In this document: piece after piece, positions 21,525-32,500 of the stretch | Position numbering within the stretch: position 1 is the stretch's first letter | Layout: every line of letters starts with the position of its first letter | Origin: Galaxea fascicularis | Taxonomy: Eukaryota; Cnidaria; Anthozoa; Scleractinia; Euphylliidae | Direction of reading: 5' to 3' | NCBI GenBank assembly: GCA_948470475.1 | Contig: OX419337.1 | Location: 682,501 to 746,500 of the forward strand | Length of the DNA: 64,000 bases | Translations under genes and position numbers: made by a program | Notes under the pieces: generated by a model | The model's database searches: none | Seen by the model: the letters and a program-made list of their open reading frames with translations, nothing else | Told to the model about the DNA's origin: nothing

Positions 21525-24502
21525 ATGGCGGCTATCAGAGGTGCTTCACTGAAACAAGTCGCAAAAGTGACTGTTTCGTTCTGCCCATTCGATCCTAAAA
21601 CAGCAACAGCAAGGTAAAGAAAACTAAACGATTTCTTTGCTACCTGAACTTGTATCAAACAAAGTATTTAGCTTTTCGACTGGATTGGACAGCGTGGATG
21701 GTTCTTTAGGCCCAGTCCTTCTCTTCCAAACTTGAAAAAATGGGGCTCTGTCATGATCTTTGCTCATGCCAAAATATAATTTTCGTGAAGTGAAGGAGAA
21801 AATATCAGTTGATTTTTTGCAGGAAAAGTTATCCACAGTATATTTAACTTTTGGCCATGGCTTCAAAGTGATGCACGAGAAATCATAAGCTTATCAGGGC
21901 TAAATTTACGGCGTGTCTATTTTACAGGTCACATTCCACAGCCACCTGTTCCTCTGACCTGTGGAATGTGACCTGTAAAATAGACCCAGCCCTAAATTCA
22001 CTCTTGGCAAAGGAAGCCCTTCCTGGATTGATCCCAGAAGTATCTATCTTTAGCTAATCTTGACCATGCAGGTGAAAGCTGTCTGATGAGAATGTCTCTT
22101 TACTGTGTTTATGGACACCCCTGTTTCCTGGTCCAATCTCTTGCTCTGATAGTCTACCAACTATGATTATTGCGATGTGACCTGCCCATCTATGCTTTGC
22201 CATCCTTATATAAGAAGACAGTGTTTAGTCTCAGTGCATTAACACAGTCTTTATTGTTTTTGAGTTTTCCTTGATTTAAAGATATATTTTAGCATTTTAC
22301 AGCAGACCAAAGAAGCATGACATTTACACTATCAACTCTGTTGATAAAACCAAATTTTTGTGTACTACTTCCCCACTGATGCAACACCACAGTTTCTTTA
22401 GAAACTACCCCCCCCCCCCCCCCCCCATATTCATGGTATTTGTGTTGAACAGTGTATGGATGATAATGAAGGTTTCTTGTGGTAGGGTGCGGGGTTATAC
22501 TAAAAATATATTTGGAGGTGGTGTTTTCAAGCTAGTTCCACGTCAATATATGGTCTATGTTTGCAAAGTAGCATTGTGTGGTTCCAGAAAATTTCCATAC
22601 TTTCCCCATCCTCATGCTCGGAACTTCCATTGACCTTCCTGTGGGGGAGGAATGCACGTTAAAGATAACGAACAAGCATGTGAGTTGGAATCCCATTGTT
22701 TAGTGAAGGGGGTACCAGGCAGTTGGTGAGACTTTGTAACATAGAAATTGTGTTTACAACTGCAAGGATAATCCTTCACTTGATTTCATTTTTGCAATTC
22801 CTTCATTAATTTTTTTTTCACATACATCATTCACATTCATCTCTTTCACAGGAACATATGAACCCACAATTGACCTGCTCCCAGCGTCAGTGGTTTCATA
22901 CACTGTATATAGCTCAGTTGGTTAGAGCAATGCTCTGGTATTGAGAGGTCATGGGTTCAGACCCTGTTTAAGTCCTGAATTTTTTTCAGGCTTCTTTATG
23001 CAATTGCATAAATTGCATTCACAACTATGAGGATCATCCTTTACGTAAAGATTTGTGTTCTTTCCTTTATCAGGGAGTTCCTGGCAAGAGTTTTGTGTAA
23101 AAACATGAGAGACTCAAATACAAAGTGTCAAGTTGCTTCAGATATCAGGAATGATAGATCAGAACCAGTTGTTGAAGTTGTGTTTAGTAAGTAGCTGAGT
23201 GAAGTTTTCTAAGTTCAGCAGGGCTGCAAAAACAAAGTTTTATTGTGTTTTAAACAATGTTTAGTCACCAGAGGACCCAAATTGATGATCCAGTGATAAA
23301 TATGTAATACATAATTCTCGAATTGTGAAGATTTGGGTCCTCTTGTGACTAAAAATTGTACCAAAGTGTTTCATTTGTAAACACTCTTTCCCATGGTTTC
23401 GTCTCTGGTCAAGTCAGTATTGATTGCTTTGTCCTAAGGGAAGGGATAGAAAGACATAGGGGAATTTGGTCCGGTGTTGTTATTTGTCAAAAAGAAAGAG
23501 TACAGTAAAACCCACTTATAAGAACCTAAAATTTAAGAACCTGTTAGGCTAAAATTTTCATTCTAAACCCCTTTTCATAAGAACCAATTTAGCCTAAAAT
23601 TTTCAATAGGTTCTTATTTTCAGGGTTGAAAATAAAATCAGAGCTTTTAGCCTGAATTTATAGGCTTTTTTTCCCAAGGCTGATTTTTTTCACCGATCAA
23701 TAGATTTAATTTTCTATTGCTTCCGTGAAAAATCTCCAGCAAGTGTGACCAGAGTGCTGGCTGCTATTTTGAACCCTGATTTTGCAAAGATGAAGGCACA
23801 GATGAAAATACAGAAAAGAAGTTTAGTCTAGGTTTCAGTCAGTAAGATTCAAAGAATGAACTAAAATGAAAACCATAATTATGTCTCTGCCAATACTGAA
23901 TTACACAATGCAATTGTATTGAGAATACAGATCCATGTCGCTCTCATTTTCAAAGTCACAGTTTATGAAGCACACTGAAACTTCCAAGATAAATTTACTG
24001 TATGGCTATCATCTAAACTGTATTCTATTAAATTATTTAATACAGCACTATTCCATATCACATATGCCTTGTAGTAGTTATCTGTGCTGATCACTTGTGC
24101 CCCTATCAAATTAAGAACCTAAGTAGCCTAAAATCCCACTAAATACTATTTCTATAAGAACCTACTTGGGCTAAGTTGGAAAGTATTCCAAAAATGATAC
24201 CTACGTCTGAAAAACTGGCAAAACCACTGGAGAATGCTGCTTAATTTTACATGTAACTTTAACTTGAATTATCATTTGCCACTATCAAATTTCTTCCACC
24301 AAGTCTGGAGTTTTAACATTGTTATAGTACTTTGGATGTTTAAGACAATAGTAAAAAAAGAACAAAATAATTATTATCATTATCTTGGTTTTTTTTTTCC
24401 GAATAAGATGACAAAGACACTCTCACAATGAAAACAGGGAATCTCAAACTGATGGACATGCTAGCGATGTTTAACAAGAAATGTAGAGAGAAGGAAGGAT
24501 GA
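21525..24502 (+). CDS. MRPL53: mitochondrial large ribosomal subunit protein mL53
   Basis: It is a structural protein of the mitochondrial 39S ribosomal subunit. Three exons fit: 21525-21613, 23074-23186 and 24408-24502, with phases 2 and 1, giving 98 codons plus stop (human protein about 112). The N-terminus has KQVAKVTVSFCPFDPKTATA, matching the conserved KQV-x-V-x-FCPF start of the family. Exon 2 gives EFLARVLCKNMRDSN and a conserved VEVVF strand. Exon 3 gives LTMKTGNLKLMDMLAMF, matching the family C-terminus. Start ATG lies in AAAATGGCG. AATAAA at 25138-25143 is a candidate polyadenylation signal. The exon 3 acceptor ends in AATAAG after a long T-run. It is head-to-head with CLK. Confidence 0.88.
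21896..21996. mobile_element. inverted-repeat element in MRPL53 intron 1
   Basis: AGGGCTAAATTTACGG and TCTATTTTACAGGTCACATT then CCACAG on the left are matched by CTGTGGAATGTGACCTGTAA, AATAGACC and AGCCCTAAATT on the right. The near-perfect arms of about 45 bp suggest a young MITE. Confidence 0.75.
22740..22860 (+). repeat. SINE tail fragment
   Basis: TTACAACTGCAAGGATAATCCTTCACTTGATTTC-like sequence (phrases ACAACTGCAAGGAT and AATCCTTCACTTG) resembles the tail of the SINE at 22903-23050 (ACAACTATGAGGAT, CATCCTTTACG). It appears to be the 3' part of a second copy immediately upstream. Confidence 0.5.
22903..23052 (+). repeat. tRNA-derived SINE
   Basis: The head TATAGCTCAGTTGGTTAGAG with GGTCATGGGTTCAGACCC (A and B boxes) mimics a tRNA. 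It runs into a body with GAATTTTTTTCAGGCTTC and AATTGCATAAATTGCATTC. No acceptor stem pairing closes it, so it is a SINE and not a tRNA gene. It ends 20 bp before MRPL53 exon 2. Confidence 0.7.
23260..23353. mobile_element. inverted-repeat element
   Basis: TTTAGTCACCAGAGGACCCA and TGGGTCCTCTTGTGACTAAA are complementary over about 23 bp with two mismatches, enclosing a 48-bp AT-rich loop. It is MITE-like, in MRPL53 intron 2. Confidence 0.65.
23505..24180. repeat. repeat-like stretch with TATAAGAACCTA phrases
   Basis: TTATAAGAACCTAAAATTTA, CATAAGAACCAATTTAGCCT, TTAAGAACCTAAGTAGCCTA and CTATAAGAACCTACTTGG recur in MRPL53 intron 2. It looks like a decayed dispersed repeat. No coding signal was seen. 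Confidence 0.45.
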
Positions 24503-24675
24503 ATGGTCCACCTGTGGCAAGGTAAGACAAAAATAATAGTTTTTTTAGAATGTTACATTTTAGACTACAAGGGAAAGCCAGTAGGGAGTGCGGTATTCCT
24601 TCATTAGATGGGTGGTGCCCTTCAGAACTTTGACAAGTAAAACCAACCTTTTTCATACCAGAATATGAATTTCTG

Positions 24676-25005
24676 CAGGGTTGCCACTCATTGGGACCGA
24701 AACAATTCCCTGACTTTTCACTGATCAAAGACCAGTTTCCACTGACCATCAGAGGCAAATCCTCAGGCCATAGAGCCAGCAATGAAGCCAAAGAAATCAA
24801 TTCCTGTGCAGGATTTTTTGAAATGAAAACACCTTTACTACCAAAGAATTTCTTTCCAAAACCAAATGGCTAGCCAAGTGTAAAATTCCCTGACTTTTCA
24901 GTGACTTTTTGGTAGAATTTAGAAATTCCCTGATTTCATACATAATTCCCTGACTTTTCCCTGACCTTGAAAAAAATCTGTTTTTCCCTGGCCATGGCAA
25001 CCCTG
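24676..25005. mobile_element. MITE with CAGGGTTGCCA ends and TTCTG duplication
   Basis: The terminal repeats are CAGGGTTGCCA (24676-24686) and TGGCAACCCTG (24995-25005), perfect over 11 bp. TTCTG flanks it at 24671-24675 and 25006-25010. The interior holds several ATTCCCTGACTTTTC units. CAGGG ends plus a 5-bp duplication suggest a hAT5-type non-autonomous element. If the AATAAA at 25138 is used, it lies within the MRPL53 3' UTR. Confidence 0.8.
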
Positions 25006-25388
25006 TTCTGTTCCTTTTCAAGGTAAAATGTCAAAAATTATTTTATATTGTACTGAAAGTTAAGTCATACTATTCGGCAAACATACCCTGTTTTAGTGTT
25101 TCTTTATAATTTATAAGAAACAGTTTCTTGACAAGTGAATAAACAACCAAGGTAAGGTTACTTGGTCTGTCAAAATATCTCAGAATTTTGACAACAAGTT
25201 GAGAAGTGTATATACAGTGTATAGCCACTGCTATATGTAGCAGTGGTGAGGCACTTTTTTGAGATATTGTGGTGCATTTGTATGACTAAAACCTACATTC
25301 AGCTAGCTTATACAAATTTTTTAACCCACCAACGCTCAAGGTGTCCTTTACAGGAGATCCATGCTTTTAAGGTTCGACTTCTTTTGCA

Positions 25389-25493
25389 GACTTAACAACC
25401 ATGGTGGAAAGTGGTGTCATGAGTTTAAAGGTGCACAAGTTGGATAGACAGAAACCCACTGAGGAAAGGGAAAGGAGTTGGAAGAATGCCATG
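25389..25493 (+). other. possible extra or alternative terminal exon
   Basis: A TTTTGCAG acceptor is followed by 34 codons (LTTMVESGVMSLKVHKLDRQ at the start) and a stop at 25491-25493. The phase would match the MRPL53 exon 2 donor, but 24408-24502 fits the family better. It could be an alternative last exon, an unrelated gene or chance. Confidence 0.2.
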
Positions 25494-26300
25494 TGAATAC
25501 ACTGCATACGGGAATGGATCCCACCTGTCTTGTATCAGAGACAGTATTGAAAGCAGGAGAGCACCTGGATATAATTTATTTAAAATGCCTACCGGTTCTG
25601 AAAATAATGGGAAAATGCACATTGATGTGTTTCAAAGATTCCAAGTTTTCAGTTTCTGCTTAGAGCCTGGCAGTGACCCCACCAAAAGAGGGGATTCACT
25701 TGATTTATGAGTTTGGTTGAGTTGCAGATGAAAATTGGGCCCAGGCTAGAGCTTATTCTCAGCCATTTTATGTCCTGCATTCCCACTTAAGGAAGAGATG
25801 ACATCAAAAGACTAAATAAGTGGAAAATAAGGGTGCTTTATTAAAGTAAAGTGAATACCAAATGCTGTGGATCAAAAGGAATGCCAGCAATTTAAATTGC
25901 TAAAAAAGGATTTGTTCTTTATTGTTTCTCATCCAGCCTTAGTCTCTAAATATTTTGACACTGGTGATGGAAACCTTGTAAGATGAAAGTCAAACTAAGA
26001 ACAACAAAGGACTTCCACTTAAAATACATGAAACCACTTAAGTTTGTTTCCCTGTTCTTGACATTTTGTATGTACAATATTTAACAATGTGTAACATTAT
26101 TTCTCTTCTGTTTAAAGTGATTTCTTTAAAAATAGTGAAAGTCCCTACCAGGTAAATAAACATTTTAATTTACAAAATTTGTCTTGATGTTAATATTCAA
26201 TCTTTGAAATGTTCCTTTCTCAATTGTTGTCTGTGGCCATCATTTAAAACCTGCAACAGAAAGATTCAGTTGGCAGCTCAATGAACAGTACTCAATAATA

Positions 26301-26306
26301 TTTATT
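26301..26306 (-). terminator. candidate polyadenylation signal of EFHC1-like gene
   Basis: TTTATT on the plus strand gives AATAAA on the minus strand, 203 bp after the in-frame stop of the last EFHC1-like exon. This is the expected distance for a 3' UTR end. Confidence 0.5.
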
Positions 26307-26508
26307 TTGGACATACAAGCATTTTAAAGAATAATGGTGGTTTGATTGAATCTTAGTTCAGAGTTACATTGAAGCAAGAAATGTTTTGTGTCAAGCTTGC
26401 TGTAACCACAATCCACAGACTGCCATTAAATATTATTTTGTTTTGTCTACATTGCCCCTTGCAGACATCTGCCCATAACAGCAGGGCAGCTTTGTTAGCA
26501 TAACATGA

Positions 26509-29500
26509 TTACCTTCGTTGGTATTCTGTCTTGATTCCATTGGGCTGACTCTTCCACAGGTTTGGATCAGTATCTCCCTGTGGCACACTTGCCAACAGCT
26601 CTTCAGTGGTTGTGGGTGGCCTGCCATGCCTTTCTCTGATAGAATTTATGGTGGTAATGGGGTACACTTGAGCGTGTGACTCCAGGTGTTTTAACACATA
26701 CTCATCTGCATCAGTTATTCTGAAGCGATGTTTGAAGATCTGTATAAGGGCTCCAATCTGAAAGTCAGCCGGTGTGTAGAATTCTGGGTTATCCACAGAT
26801 GATCCAGGTTTAGTCGCACATGTGCGCTCAAGGAATTTTCCACCAATGATTCCTGCATTTCTTACTGGAGGCTCATAGATTGTCAGCATATCATCAGCCA
26901 GACGGTAGGATATGATAAACCGTCTGTTCTTATCCTCTGGTCTGAAACTCTCCTAAAAGAGAGAGGAATTCCAATTTAAGTGCTGTTTTGGGTCAACTCT
27001 GAAGTATACACAAAGAGTTGCAAAACAGCCAATGCACATGACCTTGTCATTTAGTTTAATTTTGAGATGAGAAATTAATTATTGGGCTGGAAAACAACCA
27101 AATTTACAGTCTTTCCTGTAAAACCGTGAGCACCTGAAATATCTATGGAATGTTATTGTTTAAGTAAAAAGCCAATCATGCGTGAGAAAACTAAACCGCA
27201 AACAGTAACGGTAATTAGGTTGTGGTTTCATGTTGCTTCTCATTGGTCGCTAAACAATAAACATTCCACGAATTTTTTCTGGTGTTCACGGTGGGAAAGA
27301 CTGTAAAAGTGATACAAGTTGATAAGGTAAAAGATGTTTTTGATTTTTTCCACTACCAATGTTTCTTTTCATATTTGAAAGCATAAAGTAACCCCCTTTG
27401 ATAAATATACAGTATTGTTTATCAAACCAGTTTACTGCAATGTCTTACTGGGGGCTTAAGAGAAACAAACCATAAAATTGACTTCTGTATTCAGTAATTT
27501 CCATTAATTTTATTCTTACCATTGTTGCAGCATATCTTAGTACTTTGTGATCATTTTCCAACATTTTGATGAAGTCTTTCTTTGGAGGCTGAGGTACCAG
27601 TGACAAGCAAGACTGAAGGCTGTCCTGAAGGGAACCAAACCCATTGTATGGGGGTACATCCTACAAAAATAAATATTAAAGCATTGTTATACTTAATAAT
27701 AGATTCTCAATGCATCACTAAAACAACCACATATACCACCAAGCCTAAAAATAATACTTGGTTCTTTAGAATGGTTTTAATTTAAAAGTTGGTGAAAAGC
27801 ATTGTAAATGTAACATTCAAATGACAGGCCATCTGATAGGGTACAATGAAAAATCAGAAATTGTGTGATACAGTACGTTCAGGCCAGATTGTGCGACAAC
27901 AAAGGTCAATTATGCAATAAATAATGATTTTTTCTGAGATATTTAAAACTTGTTTTATCAGGTTTCTTAGAAAGAAAACCACTTTTGTGTATCTTTAAAG
28001 GCAGTTTAAACATAAAGGAACAAAAACTATGCAACTTTGAGTAAATCATGAGTTTGCACTTGACGAACAGGACATCAAATCCATAGTCCATGTGGAAAGT
28101 GCCTGCAGGATATTTTGCTGCTCTGTCTTTTGCAGTCAAGTTTGGGGTAGAGTGCGACCTTGCCTTTCCAGTAGCTGAAGATGAAGAAGTTAAGGGGGCA
28201 CTTTCACTAAAATCGTATCCATTTGCATGACATCGAAAGAAGTTATGTTAACATTTTGCCCGACTTAAGTTGTCAAACAATGATAGTGATAAATATTTAC
28301 AACTTGAGAAAAGAAGGTTTCTTATGTCATGGATTTATATCAGCAATTTTGATTGGCTTACTTTAAGAAAGCAATCATTTACATTGCACCAATATAAATT
28401 CTTTGAGAATGAAAACTACACTGTAGCACCAGTCCCCGGATATGTAAATATACTGAAACATTGATTGTTTACAAAATCGAACATTTTAGACTATTTCCAA
28501 GGCTTTTCAAACTTAAGGTAAATTGCCTTGAAACAGAGAACATGCACAATTTTTTAGATAAATCATTAATTTATGGTTTTCTTTGTCACAATGTAATATG
28601 TGTGATTTTTTATGAATTGTGTGATCGGATGCGATTTGAGATTGATTGCGTGAAATCGCACTGTTGCGTAAATTAATATCAGATGGCCTGAAATGAAAGC
28701 TACTAAGCAGCACTTTCCAAGGAACTGTTTATCTACAAAATTTGCACTTAAACAGTTATATGTGCAGCTTTGGTACCATTCATTTGAAAGCTTTTAAACA
28801 ATGCTTGGCAAGATTTCCGCACAACCCCATACATTTAAATTTTTACATGCATTTTGTGACTCAAACTCTGTTCATTTTTGGAACAGGGTTAATATGACAG
28901 TGATGCATGTTCATTAATATTATTAATGTATGGTGTTGTGCAGAAATCTTTTCCAGTGCTTTCCTTTTAGTGATACTTAAATTAATATGGTGTCCCAAGG
29001 AGGTCATAACAGTATACAGTGTGCCTTTCCTAATTAGCTGTACCTTTGGTAACAGTTCCCTTGGAGCTCCTTGTACATCAACTGCGTTAAAGTCACTGAC
29101 TCCAAAATTTTTACTGTAGTAGTTCTTTGTAAATTCATCACAATCATAAAGGAGAAATCTTCTTCCCAAGATAAAGAGAGTCTGACCGACCATGAAGTCC
29201 CGTGGGGTGAACCAATCTTTGATTTCATGATCAGACAGCTCCAGGACACAAGATGGAAAAGATGCTACACAAAGATGGAATAAAAATCACAGGCAGATAA
29301 TTTACAATAATGAGCACTAATTTGTCCTGACAGTATCAATACATTATCACAAAGTAGCAAGAATTGAAAAAAAGTCATCTGGGAGAAATGGTCTAGAGAG
29401 CAGCAAATAAATCGTAACTTTTAAAAAGGTCAGAACAGTTTTTTAATTTATAAGACATGTTTAAGTGTTGCAAACACCATCATCAGTAACAAACTGTTAG

Positions 29501-32500
29501 AACTATAACAACCAAGAAAACCACACATTAAGTTAACTACTATAAAAAAGTGGCAGAAAATGATTACACATTGGTTGGTTACAAAGCACTGTTAGAATAT
29601 TTTTAAATTATGCATGTGCATGATTTGCCTGGTTGCAAAATTCTAACAATCTTTACTCTTTCAAAAGCTTTGTAACCAACCAATGGGCAATTCCAGAAAA
29701 TATCCATACCCAACCACGGACGGCTTCCATGTTTTAACCCCCCCTTGCCTTCGGAAATTCCAGAATGCGTTACCCCCCCCCCCATGCCCTCAGAATTCCA
29801 TAATCGTGAACCCCCCCTACCCTTCGGAATTTCCGGGTTTTTTTTGGGAGGTACATTTTCGACTTGGCAACGTTTATATGAACAAACGAACATGAATTTA
29901 TGCCTCCCAAAGGCTGTTACCTAGCGGCGCCAGGCGACAAGCTTTACTCTTCAGCGACAAGAATAACCTACCGCGTGTGGCCAGGCTGTGCAACCTTTTC
30001 TTTTAAGTCTAAATTTGCCTATAAAAAAACAACACTTACGGTAATTTTCATCCTCTTTGTTTTCTTGTGTTGTTCTGACGTTTACAAAGCAAAATAGCTC
30101 AAAAGACTGTTTAAATCTTTCGGCGGTTGAAAAGGTTAAAAATACCGTCGAGCCTTCTTTCGATCTTTCCTCGTTGGGACCCTTCATATGTCATGTAGTG
30201 TGCACGAAAAGTCTTAATTTGGCTTTGTTTTCTTGTGTTGTTTTGACGTTCACAAAGCAAAATAGCTCGAAAGACTGTTAAAATCTTTTGGTCGATTGCC
30301 GTCCGGCAGTCCGAATGTAAAATTATCTGACAGGCGTTCCTTGGAAGCGAGGGACAGGTGCGAGTTTTGTTGCCGTTTATCGGGCGGGAGACGGGAGTAT
30401 CAGGAAATTGCATGCGGTAAATAAGGTACATTTTCAGACTTTATTCACTTGACAAGAAATTCATCAAGGTAAATGTGAAACCCACGTTTTACTGTTCACT
30501 TCTACGTGTCTGATCAATCGATGCTTGTCTTCTGCTTCCGCGATCATACGTTCGTGGTTTATTTACGAACTGCAAAAGTCGACAACAATAGTGTTTTCAA
30601 GGAACTCACTCTACTCTTTCTACTCTAGAAATCCCACCCGTGAAACCCCCCCATGCCTTCGGATATTTTCCAATTGTAAATGCCCCCCCCCCCATTCCTT
30701 CAGAATTCCAGTTCAAAGAACCCCCCCTCCCCTTCGGAAATCCTAAAAGCCGTCCGTGGTATAGGTATGGATATTTTCTGGAATCGCCCAATGTAACATC
30801 ATACACTCAACCCAATATTACATCAAGTATATAAATAGAGCTTTCTCGATCAATTTGAAGCAGAGACCATTGACACTTGGTAGGCTAATAGTTCTACAGG
30901 CAACACATCTACCACTATAAAAAGTTTGGTTGCCATGGCAACTTACTATTCTCCAGTCCCATCCAACCTCATTTCAATACTTTTGTGACTTTCAGCTCAA
31001 AAAAAAATTAAGAAGGCCATGAACTTGACCTAACATATTTATGTGCTTGCTGGATTATGCAGATAAAGCGCCATTGACAAATATCAAAATAGAGTGCCAA
31101 AGGTGAGCAGCAAAGGCATTAATATTAGGGAGGTCTAGAACCCAGTATGTTGTCATGGTAACAAAACTGGTAAAAGCTCATACTGTGTAGCACATCTGGT
31201 AGAATCTTACTGAAAAAAATCAAGCTGCATGTCTCATACAAATTGGCTGAGACATCTTTTTCCATCGCATTTGATCAAAACTTGGTTGAGTTTATGATGT
31301 CACCACTTGAACAAAAAAGAGATATTTCAAAATAGTAAACAGCATTCTTCTTCTCGTACAGACTACTTGTTTGTATTTTAAAATGGCTCAGACATGAAAG
31401 ATGCAAATTTTGTCATAGTAGCACTTTATCAATTGACTGAATCATTGCAAAGGATGTAACTGTGGTAGTGAATGCTTACATTGTACTTTAGCTCTGTCTT
31501 TTGGAAGTCTCTGTCGGCACACAAGGACAGGGAAGGGATCTCTTCCATCATTGGCACTATGCACCTCTCTTATTTCCACAGTGTCGTCTACTAGGTAGTA
31601 ATGAATGATCTACAAGAAGATAAATAACTATTTGATTACATTCAGTAGTGAATTAATGGCATCTGGATAAGGGCTACAGTGTTATAACTTACAGTGTTAC
31701 AGTGTTATAGCTTGTCAAAGTACTCACGCATGGCCTCATTTCTCCAAACATACTGTCCCTGTCATCCCAAACACAGTAGAATCTCAGAACCTTCCTGTCC
31801 AACTCCAGGAACTGTTTTAGTTTATCAAAGGAGGAAGGTGTCTTGTAAGTGCGCAGTGGCTGCTTGCGTGATTCAGTGTAAGGATCCTTTTCTGGCATCT
31901 GTGGCTGGTTAAGTTCTATCCCTTCACTTGCCAAGTATTCCTGAAGAAAACAAAAAGAATACATGGAACATGTTGGAGTGAAGGTCTGCTACTCTAGGCT
32001 TTTTGTCCTTAAGCATGTCTTTGAAAATGCCAACCTCCTTGTTCCTAAATATGAACACAATAGTAAGCGTGCAAATATTACAGTCGGTCATCGGACAAAT
32101 GTTTGGTAAATTTTAGGTTTAGACTGGTGAAAGCTTAGCCTGGTTGGACACTCTGACCAAGGATTTCTGACCAGACTGTTCTCTTGTCCGACCAAAACTT
32201 GACCCTGGCCTGACAAATGACTGGCTTATGGACAATTTATTATTTGTAGGCTTGCAATAGTATTAACTAATAAAATGATTACTGCTCCCACCTTTGTCCA
32301 ACCATCACAGTCATACAGATGAAAGACTTTTCCATAAAAGGTAACATTGATGCTCAGGTTCAGGTCCTTCCAGTGCCAATATTCACCAAGATCATTCTTT
32401 GGTAAACGCTGTCGCTTGATAAGTTTTCCTTGAGGAATCCCACTGGAAATTTAAAACAGTATCATTAATATCTAATCTACATGTATGCAGTTGTGTTGGT

